Positions 1 to 7,094 of a DNA stretch of 10,028 nt are shown one piece after another (the first letter of the stretch is position 1; the number at the start of each line of letters is the position of its first letter). The stretch is from Parachlamydiaceae bacterium (GTDB lineage Bacteria; Chlamydiota; Chlamydiia; Chlamydiales; Parachlamydiaceae), in contig JACDDG010000063.1 of assembly GCA_013817115.1 (NCBI GenBank), positions 1-10,028 on the forward strand, in the 5' to 3' direction. Made by a program: the position numbers and the translations under genes. The notes below the pieces were generated by a model, which searched no databases, was not told the origin of the DNA, and worked only from the letters and a program-made list of their open reading frames with translations.

Positions 1-35
1 GAAGTGACCCCATATTTCAAATATTGGGTCACTTC
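1..35. repeat. 35-bp near-perfect palindrome at the left edge
   Basis: Ten bases (GAAGTGACCC) at 1-10 are exactly complementary to 26-35. The inner bases 12-17 pair with 19-24 around a central C at 18, leaving one mismatch (11 against 25). It could form a cruciform or a strong RNA hairpin. There is no T-run after it, so it is not a clear intrinsic terminator. It is continuous with the repeat copy at 20-83, so it is probably the tip of a larger symmetric repeat cut by the window edge. Confidence 0.85.
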
Positions 36-83
36 CGATCGTTCAACCGCGGGAGCTTTCGCGCAGCAAAAAACCTCAATTTG
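20..83 (+). repeat. Left copy of a diverged dispersed repeat (inverted relative to the right copy)
   Basis: This stretch aligns with the reverse complement of 9960-10024 at roughly 75% identity by hand: about 15 mismatches and one gap. The differences in its first half are mostly C/T or A/G transitions. Shared blocks include GATCG, GGAGCTTTC, AGC plus an A-run, and AATTTG. The similarity fades after about position 100. No gene is recognisable in it. It is probably a non-coding repeat family; mobility is not shown, since no transposase is present. Confidence 0.7.
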
Positions 84-164
84 TGCCCGCGCGCAGTATA
101 GTACTTCCAAAAACACAAACTGTATGGGCATGATCCATAATTTCTTGAACTTGCTTCTCACAAG

Positions 165-173
165 GGAGGTGAT
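165..173 (+). promoter_or_regulatory. Very strong Shine-Dalgarno sequence
   Basis: GGAGGTGAT is a nine-base perfect complement of the typical bacterial 16S rRNA 3' tail. It lies four bases before an ATG at 178. It is stronger than any ribosome binding site in front of the real genes here, yet it serves only a 13-15 codon frame. Confidence 0.45.
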
Positions 174-219
174 GATTATGACTTATAGACTGCATATAAT
201 TCCTTTAATTTCTAATTGA
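172..219 (+). CDS. Possible 13-15 residue leader peptide or remnant of a gene start
   Basis: A short frame begins at ATG 178 (13 codons) or ATG 172 (15 codons) and stops at TGA 217-219. The peptide from 178 is MTYRLHIIPLISN, which I do not recognise. The only support is the unusually good Shine-Dalgarno match in front of it. It is followed by AT-rich inverted repeats (223-263) and then the promoter of the 420 gene. It could be a regulatory leader, the surviving 5' end of a decayed gene, or chance. No codon run indicates amino-acid-specific attenuation. Confidence 0.2.
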   Translation: MIMTYRLHIIPLISN

Positions 220-222
220 AAT

Positions 223-263
223 ATGATAATTGTAAAATATACAATTCGTACACTAATTATCAT
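223..263. repeat. AT-rich nested inverted repeats
   Basis: ATGATAATT at 223-231 is complementary to AATTATCAT at 255-263. Inside it, TTGTA at 230-234 can pair with TACAA at 240-244 as an alternative hairpin. The stems are AT-only apart from one or two pairs and are not followed by a T-run, so this is not a clear terminator. It begins four bases after the short frame ending at 219. Confidence 0.4.
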
Positions 264-334
264 TTCAGTTATAAAATTAAATCAATGTACTTTTCGATAA
301 TTTTTCGACAGCGCGTGTTTCCAGATTATAAAAT

Positions 335-363
335 TTGCAAATAATAAAAATATTGGTTATAAT
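335..363 (+). promoter_or_regulatory. Sigma-70-type promoter for the 420 gene
   Basis: The -35 box is TTGCAA at 335-340 (4 of 6 consensus bases). A 17-base spacer leads to a perfect TATAAT -10 box at 358-363. Transcription would start near 370, giving a leader of about 50 nt. AAGAGG at 409-414 is the ribosome binding site, five bases before ATG 420. The background is very AT-rich, which raises the chance of random matches. Confidence 0.6.
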
Positions 364-419
364 TGTGGTAGAATAATATATCAATAAACATAATTATAAA
401 ATTTATTTAAGAGGTCTAT

Positions 420-1454
420 ATGTTAAATAACATAAAATCTGATGACGAGAGCGACAAGAATTCCATGACAAAAGAAAAAAAAGAGTCGCCCAACATGCAG
501 CAACCACCAAGCTTATTCAGTCGCCTGATCGACGGCATAAAAAACACATTTGCACCACCATTGCCTCGTACGACTCCCCTACCTTTGCAAGGACGAATTA
601 ACGAAAGTCCGAGTAAGCAAGCAAACAAGATTCTTGATCACTTCTTAGATGTTGCGCAGAAGTTTGAAAAACATCTCGATGATGAATTAGTAATTCATGT
701 TCAAACAGCAATGGAGTCGATAAAGCGAGACTTCCATCGCATTCAGAAAAAAGCATCTCAATCCACGAATAACCAAAACGAAGTTGTGTTACACAATTGG
801 ATGAAGAAAGCCAAGGGATGGATAGAACTCGATGCAAAGCTTCATGATCGAGCAGCCATCATCAATGCAGTGATTAAACAGCAATTTTCCGCATTAGATG
901 AACTTATCGACCAAGATTTACAGCTTATTTTTGATTATGAAACTCATATTTTATCTGATCTTCCCATCGAAGCTAATGAAAAGAGCAAGATTGAACAAAT
1001 GATTTTAACGAGTTTAACTCCTCATACACAAGCTTTGATAAAACTAAAAGCGCAACCGCCGACCCTAGAGTTACATAAATTTGCACAATGGAAAGAAACT
1101 ATTGACCGCACCCGTGGGCATCATTTTGAAAAAGCACTTCACGCTATAGATGCTATTGTCGATAAAATATCACCTGCATCATCACTGCCAGTGGAACCAA
1201 ATCAAAAGCTTGATGCTATAACATCCGAGATTGACCTTTTACAAAAAAAATCAACAATGACTTTGCAAGAAGCCTTTGAGCTAGTTGCACACAACGATGA
1301 AATCAAGAAAAAACTTGAGTCTTCTCTTTTAGCTTTACAGCAACAATCTCACAGGCTTAGCGGAGATTTGAATTTGACTCAAGATCATTTTGAACAACTT
1401 CAGGCTATTCAAAGCGATTTAGAGCAAATTGAAGGCATGCTACATCAAAACTAA
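420..1454 (+). CDS. Hypothetical all-helical protein, 344 residues
   Basis: I do not recognise this protein and assign no function. The start at 420 is supported by AAGAGG five bases upstream and by a good promoter at 335-363. Residues 1-27 are charged and Ser/Asn-rich. Residues 29-57 are proline-rich, with PPLP and PLPL clusters. From about 65 to the end the sequence is dominated by amphipathic helix. The last 80 residues are rich in Leu, Gln, Lys and Glu with coiled-coil-like spacing. I see no cysteine, one tyrosine (173), no transmembrane segment and no cleavable signal peptide, so it is probably soluble. The gene stands alone, 224 bases before rimO, which has its own promoter. In an intracellular bacterium such a protein could be a secreted effector or a structural or chaperone-like protein. 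The sequence does not decide between these. Confidence 0.8.
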   Translation: MLNNIKSDDESDKNSMTKEKKESPNMQQPPSLFSRLIDGIKNTFAPPLPRTTPLPLQGRINESPSKQANKILDHFLDVAQKFEKHLDDELVIHVQTAMESIKRDFHRIQKKASQSTNNQNEVVLHNWMKKAKGWIELDAKLHDRAAIINAVIKQQFSALDELIDQDLQLIFDYETHILSDLPIEANEKSKIEQMILTSLTPHTQALIKLKAQPPTLELHKFAQWKETIDRTRGHHFEKALHAIDAIVDKISPASSLPVEPNQKLDAITSEIDLLQKKSTMTLQEAFELVAHNDEIKKKLESSLLALQQQSHRLSGDLNLTQDHFEQLQAIQSDLEQIEGMLHQN

Positions 1455-1620
1455 ATAGCTCCAAATCACCAGTCAAAAGTTTGAGAGAAAAACACGGCGA
1501 TCAACTCTTCGTGATAAATTTTTTTTGACTCGCAAAATCACCCGTCTGCAAAGCATGATTTTCGCGCTGCCCAATTGTGCATATTATTTAAACTTAACTC
1601 CCAATCCCCATTATTCCTAT

Positions 1621-1649
1621 TTGAAATTTATCCATCTGTCTGCTAAACT
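1621..1649 (+). promoter_or_regulatory. Promoter of the rimO-dnaQ unit
   Basis: The -35 box is TTGAAA at 1621-1626 (5 of 6), followed by a 17-base spacer and the -10 box TAAACT at 1644-1649 (4 of 6). Transcription would start near 1656, just before AAGGAG at 1663-1668, giving a leader of only about 23 nt. A TTGACT at 1525-1530 further upstream has no partner -10 box at a suitable distance. Confidence 0.55.
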
Positions 1650-1678
1650 AAAAATGTTCAAAAAGGAGACAAGCTGCT

Positions 1679-3124
1679 ATGTTGCGCATCTATAAAGAGT
1701 CCGAAAAAGAAAATTCGCTTCCAGTTTTTCAAGAAGCGCCTCTGCAAAACCAAACTAATGATGGAACGATTCAATTCGATCATGCAGGAAACAAAATTTA
1801 TTTTATTAGTTTAGGCTGCCCACGTAACCTCGTAGACAGTGAAGTAATGTTAGGAATTCTATTAAAAGCCGGCTATGAAGTCGCACCCGATCTTACCGAA
1901 GCTGATTACTTGGTCATTAATACATGTGGCTTTTTAGATGCATCACGAACAGAATCGATGGAAACCATTGAAAATACTCTAGCTGAAAAAAAATCTACAG
2001 CTAAGCTCATTGTCACTGGATGCATGGTACAAACTCATAGTGATGACATCAAAAAAACCTTTCCTAAAATTGACTACTTTTTAGGTTCAGGGGATATTGA
2101 AGGAATTCTTAAAGCTGTTGAATCGACTCATCAGGGCGAACAAATAACCCGTGCTAGAAGCTATCTTGAAGCCGGTGAAGTTCCTCGCCAATTATCTACT
2201 CCTAAACATTATGCTTATTTAAAAATTGCTGAAGGCTGCCGCAAACGTTGCAGCTATTGTATTATTCCTGCCATTAAAGGCCCTTTAAAGAGCAAAAGCC
2301 AAGAGCGCGTTCTAAAAGAATTCAACATGCTCCTAGGTCAAGGGGTTAAGGAAATTATCCTGATTGCCCAAGATCTTGGTGATTATGGTAGAGATCAGGG
2401 ATCTAAGAATCTACAAGCACTTATAGATCTAATCAAAGCTATGCTAGAGATTGACAAACCCTTTTGGCTAAGACTGCTGTATTTATACCCTGATGAGATC
2501 ACTGACGAGCTTATAGCGCTAATCCAGAGCGATAAGAGAATCTGCCCTTACCTCGACATGCCAATTCAGCACATCAACAACGACGTGCTTAAGTCAATGC
2601 GTCGAACAACATCCCGCGAAGAGATTATTTCGACAATCGAAAAATTACGCGCCATTGTGCCGGATGTTGTCATTCGCACAAGCTTAATTGTGGGCTTCCC
2701 CGGAGAAACAGACGAGCAGTTTGAAGAACTTTGTGAATTTGTGCAGAAGTATCCTTTAGACAATATTGGGGTCTTTAAGTTTTCAAGAGAGCCGAAGTCG
2801 CATTCATATAACTTGGAAAATCAAATTCCGGAAGACGTTAAAGAAAAACGCTACCATCGCCTCATGCAAATCCAGAAGAAGATCGTGAAGAAGCGCAATA
2901 AAGCTCTTATTGGCAAAAAAATTGAAGTAGTGGTAGAAGGTTATCATCCTGAATCCCAGCTGCTCATGCGCGGACGTTATAAAGGGCAATGCCCTGAAAT
3001 CGACGGGATGATCATTATCAATGATGGCCGCACTGTTAAAGCCTTCGGCGAGCGCTACATGCTCGAAATCACTGATGTTGCTGATTATGACCTTGTAGGT
3101 AAGACACTTAATCCTATTGAATAA
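1679..3124 (+). CDS. rimO: Ribosomal protein S12 (aspartate) methylthiotransferase RimO
   Basis: RimO is a radical-SAM enzyme carrying two [4Fe-4S] clusters. It adds a methylthio group to a conserved aspartate of ribosomal protein S12. Three domains are visible. The N-terminal methylthiotransferase domain (about 39-150) has Cys47 in ISLGCPRN, Cys83 in NTCGF and Cys115 in VTGC. The radical-SAM core (about 176-395) has the CxxxCxxC motif at Cys187, Cys191 and Cys194, and GFPGET further on. The C-terminal TRAM domain (about 405-475) contains the RimO-like PEIDG. ISLGCPRNLVDSE and PEIDG favour RimO over the tRNA enzyme MiaB. The protein has 481 residues; family members usually have about 430-450. 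The excess is an N-terminal extension of about 38 residues with no internal Met, so it is probably real: AAGGAG at 1663-1668 fits ATG 1679. The gene lies 23 bases before dnaQ and is probably cotranscribed with it. Confidence 0.93.
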   Translation: MLRIYKESEKENSLPVFQEAPLQNQTNDGTIQFDHAGNKIYFISLGCPRNLVDSEVMLGILLKAGYEVAPDLTEADYLVINTCGFLDASRTESMETIENTLAEKKSTAKLIVTGCMVQTHSDDIKKTFPKIDYFLGSGDIEGILKAVESTHQGEQITRARSYLEAGEVPRQLSTPKHYAYLKIAEGCRKRCSYCIIPAIKGPLKSKSQERVLKEFNMLLGQGVKEIILIAQDLGDYGRDQGSKNLQALIDLIKAMLEIDKPFWLRLLYLYPDEITDELIALIQSDKRICPYLDMPIQHINNDVLKSMRRTTSREEIISTIEKLRAIVPDVVIRTSLIVGFPGETDEQFEELCEFVQKYPLDNIGVFKFSREPKSHSYNLENQIPEDVKEKRYHRLMQIQKKIVKKRNKALIGKKIEVVVEGYHPESQLLMRGRYKGQCPEIDGMIIINDGRTVKAFGERYMLEITDVADYDLVGKTLNPIE

Positions 3125-3147
3125 CGGTACAAACCGTAAAGGTTGAC

Positions 3148-3846
3148 ATGCAAAATTTTAGACCTATTTTCTATGACACAGAGACTACGGGCGTACGCCC
3201 AGCAGTTGATCGCATCGTTGAGATCGCCGCATATGATCCAGTGCGAGAAAAAACGTTTGAAATGTTTGTCAACCCCGGAATTCCTATTCCTCAAGAAGCC
3301 TCTAATATCCACGGAATCTCTAATGAGATGGTGGCAAGTAGTCTAACTTTTAAAGATGTCGGAATCCAATTTGCCGAATTCTGCGGAGAAGATGCAATTC
3401 TCATTGCGCACAACAACGACACATTTGATATGGTTTTTTTGCGCAATGAGTCAACACGTCATGATTTTACATTCCCTGACTGGAAGTTTGTTGACAGCCT
3501 AAAGTGGGCCAGGCGTTATCGCAGAGATCTGCCTCGCCACACCTTACAATTTCTACGTGAAATGTATGGCATTATCGCTAATAATGCTCACAGAGCCTTA
3601 GACGACGTAGTCGTCCTTCACCAACTTTTTGTGGCTATGACGGATGATTTACATATTTCTGAAGTTTATAATCTACTGAATCAACCACGCGATCTTCAAC
3701 ACATGCCTTTTGGAAAACATCAGGGCGTGCCCCTTAAAAAGTTACCAAAGGATTATGTCACATGGCTAGCTAAAAATGGTGCTTTCGACAAACCGGAAAA
3801 TCATGAGCTAGCGAAAGGGTTGCAAAAAGTCGGTTTGCTGCCTTGA
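3148..3846 (+). CDS. dnaQ: DnaQ-family 3'-5' exonuclease with C-terminal DUF3820-type domain
   Basis: This is a DEDDh exonuclease of the DNA polymerase III epsilon family, which removes nucleotides from DNA 3' ends. Exo I is FYDTETTG with Asp10 and Glu12. Exo II is AHNNDTFDMVFL with Asp94. Exo III is HRALDDV with His148 and Asp153. All metal-binding residues appear intact. From residue 187 a short second domain (PFGKHQGVPLKKLPKDYVTWL, to about 210) resembles the DUF3820 family. The 232-residue length matches my memory of chlamydial CT261, annotated as DnaQ 1. The start at 3148 has AAAGG at 3138-3142, five bases upstream, and lies 23 bases after the rimO stop, so the two are probably one transcript. 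Whether it proofreads replication or acts in repair or RNA processing cannot be told. The C-terminal domain suggests something other than a plain epsilon subunit. Confidence 0.88.
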   Translation: MQNFRPIFYDTETTGVRPAVDRIVEIAAYDPVREKTFEMFVNPGIPIPQEASNIHGISNEMVASSLTFKDVGIQFAEFCGEDAILIAHNNDTFDMVFLRNESTRHDFTFPDWKFVDSLKWARRYRRDLPRHTLQFLREMYGIIANNAHRALDDVVVLHQLFVAMTDDLHISEVYNLLNQPRDLQHMPFGKHQGVPLKKLPKDYVTWLAKNGAFDKPENHELAKGLQKVGLLP

Positions 3847-4147
3847 CTCCTCAATAATTTTTATAAATATCTTTCTGTAATCGACATCTACTATAAGAAT
3901 GATAAGTTTGCCTTTAAAGAATTCTATAATTTCCACTACGAATTCTGTAAAGATTTTCTTCTGCATGGATTTTTTTAAACTTCTGGATAAGGATCTCTTA
4001 CGGGTGATTCGATTTTACGTTTTATTCAAATTAATTCTTTTTTGGGAAATTAGGACATGTTTTTAAACGCAATGCGACTCAATTCAATTCGTAATTTACA
4101 ATAGCTTAGCATAAAGCACTCCACGCCACCCGCCCCTTCGCCCTTTG
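3847..4147. other. Convergent intergenic region without a gene
   Basis: This 301-base gap lies between dnaQ (+) and the transporter gene (-). I see no credible open frame, RNA gene or GC-rich hairpin followed by a T-run, so where either transcript ends is unclear. The left two thirds are AT-rich. About 4115-4147 is GC-richer, with C-runs. The only structure is the GAATTCT pair at 3918-3950. Confidence 0.6.
3918..3950. repeat. GAATTCT inverted and direct repeat pair
   Basis: AGAATTC at 3918-3924 is complementary to GAATTCT at 3940-3946. The same region also reads as a direct repeat, GAATTCTATAA at 3919-3929 and GAATTCTGTAA at 3940-3950, spaced 21 bases apart. A 7-bp AT-rich stem with a 15-base loop could form a weak hairpin after dnaQ. 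It has no T-run, so terminator function is doubtful. Confidence 0.35.
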
Positions 4148-6085
4148 TTATGGCACCTGCGAGAACTGACCCGAAGTCCACATGCGCTCAAAAGCAGGGC
4201 AAGATGCAAGCAACTCTTCTTTCGAGCCCTCAGCAATCTTCCTGCCTTTTTCGATGTAGATGATGCGGTCAGCACCCTCGATGGTCGAAAGACGATGTGC
4301 AATAATTACCTGCGTCATTTTGCCACGTAAATTATCAATCGCCCGCTTTATGTGCATTTCACTCAGCGTATCTAACGATGAAGTAGCTTCATCCATGACT
4401 AAAATCGGAGCCTGCTTAATCAGAGCTCTAGCTATCGCAAGACGCTGCTGTTGACCTCCAGACAAATTCTTACCGGCTTCAACCAGCTCAGTATCATACC
4501 CTTTTGGAAGACTCGTAATAAACTCATCCGCATATGCAGAAATCGCTGCAGCCTCCATCTGCCCTTTAGGGAAAGTTCGTCCAAAAGCAATATTATTTCC
4601 AATTGTATCGACAAAAAGGAAGGGCTTTTGTGGTACGAAAGCAATACTTTCGCGTAACGAGGCTTGAGTGTAATCCGCTAATGGAACTCCGTCAATGCGA
4701 ATTTCCCCTTTTTCAACATCATAAAGACGCGGTAGCAGTTGAACAATCGTTGATTTACCTGCTCCTGTAGGTCCGACAATTGCGACGCACTCCCCTTTAC
4801 GAATTGTAAAACTGAGATCTTTTAAAATCCAATTGTCACCATAGCGAAACGATACATTGTCGAATTCAATGTTATCTTCAAATGATGTCAATGCTTTTGC
4901 GTCTACTTTATCAGTAATATCCGGTTTCAAAGCCATCACTTCATAGAGACGTTCAGCGGCAGCAATTCCACGTTGAATATGGCTATTTTCTTCTGCAAAT
5001 TTTTTGATTGGCTCATAGAAAATGTAAAGAAGACCGCAATAAAAGAAAACTTCGGATGTGCTCATTTGCAAAATATAAAGACCATAGATCAATGCCGTCG
5101 CCAAACAGAGCATGCCAATAGTATGGACAATTGGTCTTGAAGAAAGATCATAACGAGCACTACGCCTTTCTAAGGCTGCCATCTTTTCATTTGATTCTTG
5201 ATATTTCCTAAGTGAAAAATTTTCCATTGCAAAAACTTTTACTGTCTGGACTCCTGACAAAAAGTCGAGAAGAACTGAAGTGAAACGCTCCTGATTCTGT
5301 TGTATCTGCTTGGAGATGCGCTTGACCCGTTTAGCTAAAAAAATAATCGGTAAAATGATGAAAGGAAAACCAACAAAAATGATCAAAGAAAGCTGCCATG
5401 ATGTCAAAAAGCATAAGGTCAATGTTGTTACAGCGACAAAAGGGGTTTGAATGTAGTTCACAAGGCACGCATTGATTGCTTCAGCAATTAATGCCGCGTC
5501 ACCCACGACTCTCGATGATAGACTGCCGCTGTTGTACTTGAAAAAAAAGGAAAGAGGTAAGCTTTGAATATGCTCGAAATACTGCCTGCGCAAATCTCTG
5601 CTAACATGAATAGCTATCAAACGTGTTGTAAAACGATACAGAAACAAGGTGATTGCTTTAAACAAAGCGACAAAGATCAAAAGGATAACAAGATTTCTTA
5701 AATTTTTAGTGACCGGAAAATACTGATCGATCAGTGCAATCCCTTTGACGATGATATCTCCGCCCTTCTTTTTAGCAAGGTAGGCGTTGGCTTCATCCGG
5801 GGTGATATACCCCTTTCCTTGAGTATCAATCAGATCCCAGTTTGCAATAATATCTTCTTTTAAAATGCGCTTAACACTAATCTGAGTGCTTTGCCCTGCT
5901 TCTGCTTCCGCTTTTACTTCGGTCCCAAATAGATCAAAAAAACCTGGGCCGCTTTTTGTGATGATCCCTATAGAAAAGATTTCCATTTGCGAAGCTAAAG
6001 TCACAAGGCACATGAGCATAAAAGTTACAGCCAACAACGTTATATTATGTCGGCTCTGAAACGCTGTTTTAAGCAGAAGTTTCAT
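4148..6085 (-). CDS. msbA: MsbA-like ABC transporter (fused membrane and ATPase domains)
   Basis: This is an ABC half-exporter expected to work as a homodimer in the inner membrane. MsbA flips lipid A core; in chlamydiae the cargo is presumably lipooligosaccharide or another lipid (inference). Membrane helices lie near residues 15-42, 131-150, 206-230, 231-251, 318-340 and 343-360. The ATPase domain (about 405-640) has Walker [10 protein letters not shown] 438-446, the Q-loop at Gln486, signature LSGGQQQ 541-547, Walker B ILVMDEA 561-567 and switch His597. All look intact. The 645-residue length exceeds the usual 580-600 because of a large extracytoplasmic loop between helices 1 and 2 (about 43-128), which carries an EF-hand-like stretch at 87-98. 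The start ATG overlaps the accA stop (ATGA, 6082-6085) and has no good Shine-Dalgarno sequence of its own, which suggests translational coupling. Substrate identity is uncertain; another lipid or drug exporter is possible. Confidence 0.85.
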   Translation of the reverse strand: MKLLLKTAFQSRHNITLLAVTFMLMCLVTLASQMEIFSIGIITKSGPGFFDLFGTEVKAEAEAGQSTQISVKRILKEDIIANWDLIDTQGKGYITPDEANAYLAKKKGGDIIVKGIALIDQYFPVTKNLRNLVILLIFVALFKAITLFLYRFTTRLIAIHVSRDLRRQYFEHIQSLPLSFFFKYNSGSLSSRVVGDAALIAEAINACLVNYIQTPFVAVTTLTLCFLTSWQLSLIIFVGFPFIILPIIFLAKRVKRISKQIQQNQERFTSVLLDFLSGVQTVKVFAMENFSLRKYQESNEKMAALERRSARYDLSSRPIVHTIGMLCLATALIYGLYILQMSTSEVFFYCGLLYIFYEPIKKFAEENSHIQRGIAAAERLYEVMALKPDITDKVDAKALTSFEDNIEFDNVSFRYGDNWILKDLSFTIRKGECVAIVGPTGAGKSTIVQLLPRLYDVEKGEIRIDGVPLADYTQASLRESIAFVPQKPFLFVDTIGNNIAFGRTFPKGQMEAAAISAYADEFITSLPKGYDTELVEAGKNLSGGQQQRLAIARALIKQAPILVMDEATSSLDTLSEMHIKRAIDNLRGKMTQVIIAHRLSTIEGADRIIYIEKGRKIAEGSKEELLASCPAFERMWTSGQFSQVP

Positions 6086-7050
6086 GACTTTTGATCTTGA
6101 GCGCTACTATATACACCCATTCTTCGAAATTTCAAATAGCGTTGTTCAAGGAGTGTTTCCTTAGGAATAACTTTAAGAATTTGCCATTGCTCTAGAATGT
6201 AGTTTTTTACAGAATTACACATCTGCTGTGGATTTTGATGTGCTCCGCCAGGAGGCTCTTGTATGACACTGTCGATGACATGCAGCTGTAATAAATTTTC
6301 GGAATTCAATTTCAGTGCAGATGCTGCTTCTACGCTCTTAGTAGAGTCTTTCCACACAATCGACGCGCACCCCTCCGGAGAGATCACAGTGTAATAAGCA
6401 TGCTCCAACATAGCTACGACATCCCCAACCCCCATTCCTAAGGCACCACCGGAGCATCCTTCACCGATAACAATGACAATAATTGGAGTCGATATTCGGC
6501 TCATTTCTAAAATGTTCAAAGCTATCGCCCGCCCTTGCCCTCGCTCTTCAGCTTCAAGCCCGGGATAGGCTCCAGGAGTATCTAATAAAGAAACAATTGG
6601 CAAATTAAACTTTTCAGCCAGTTGCATAAGGCGCAAAGCCTTACGAAACCCTTCAGGGTGCAACATGCCAAAGTTATGCTTTACGCGAGATTCTGTATCG
6701 TTACCTTTTTCTTGACCTATGACAACGCACTTCATACCAGCTATTACAGCAATACCGCCAATGATTGCGGGATCATTACCAAAAGTACGATCTCCACAAA
6801 GCTCATGAAAACTATCGCAACACCCTTTGAAATAATCAATTGTATGTGGACGGCGAGGATGGCGACAGATCTGTATTCGCTGCCAGGGGGTCAACTTGGC
6901 ATAGATCTCTTCCTTAAGTGTTTCAAGTTTCTGTTCGAATTTGCGAATTTCAGAATTGAAAAGAGGGTTACCTTGATTTTGTTTTTTTAAATGCTCAATC
7001 GTTTTAACGTACTCGGAAATTTGTTTTTCATGTGGCAATAAATCTTGCAT
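6082..7050 (-). CDS. accA: Acetyl-CoA carboxylase carboxyltransferase subunit alpha
   Basis: AccA pairs with AccD to move the carboxyl group from carboxybiotin to acetyl-CoA. The product is malonyl-CoA, in the first committed step of fatty-acid synthesis in the cytoplasm. Family motifs run in order: LTPWQR 53-58, RHPRRPHT 63-70, DTPGAYPG 157-164, GEGCSGGAL 196-204, ISPEGCASI 223-231 and EPPGGAH 265-271. I place the start at ATG 7050, giving 322 residues, close to the usual 315-325. The in-frame TTG at 7065 lies upstream of the ribosome binding site AAGGAG (7060-7055), so it cannot be the initiator for that site. Two residues differ from the E. coli sequence as I recall it: Cys85 in ELCGDR and Cys199 in GEGCSGG, where E. 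coli has Ala and Gly. The gene follows the L,D-transpeptidase gene by 44 bases and overlaps the transporter gene by four, so all three are probably one operon. Confidence 0.95.
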   Translation of the reverse strand: MQDLLPHEKQISEYVKTIEHLKKQNQGNPLFNSEIRKFEQKLETLKEEIYAKLTPWQRIQICRHPRRPHTIDYFKGCCDSFHELCGDRTFGNDPAIIGGIAVIAGMKCVVIGQEKGNDTESRVKHNFGMLHPEGFRKALRLMQLAEKFNLPIVSLLDTPGAYPGLEAEERGQGRAIALNILEMSRISTPIIVIVIGEGCSGGALGMGVGDVVAMLEHAYYTVISPEGCASIVWKDSTKSVEAASALKLNSENLLQLHVIDSVIQEPPGGAHQNPQQMCNSVKNYILEQWQILKVIPKETLLEQRYLKFRRMGVYSSAQDQKS

Positions 7051-7054
7051 AATT

Positions 7055-7060
7055 CTCCTT
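7055..7060 (-). promoter_or_regulatory. Ribosome binding site fixing the accA start
   Basis: On the minus strand AAGGAG is followed by AATT and then ATG at 7050-7048. The site lies inside the longer frame that begins with TTG at 7065, so it excludes that TTG and supports the 322-residue AccA. Confidence 0.85.
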
Positions 7061-7094
7061 TGCAATGAACAATTTTATGACTGATTAAAAAACA

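Noticed and set aside
4-219. A 71-codon open frame across the left repeat
   Set aside because: It runs through the palindrome and repeat, has no ribosome binding site at its start and resembles nothing I know. Only its last 13-15 codons have a plausible translation start.
1491-1540. Possible terminator after the 344-residue gene (T-run at about 1519-1526)
   Set aside because: The T-run is clear, but the preceding bases form at most a 4-5 bp stem (CACG with CGTG), too weak to call.
3124-3137. Small hairpin ACGGT-ACAA-ACCGT between rimO and dnaQ
   Set aside because: A 5-bp stem just before the dnaQ ribosome binding site could form by chance, and nothing else supports a regulatory role.
7051-7065. 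TTG at 7065 as the accA start
   Set aside because: The AAGGAG ribosome binding site lies downstream of this TTG and four bases before the ATG at 7050. AccA begins at that ATG.
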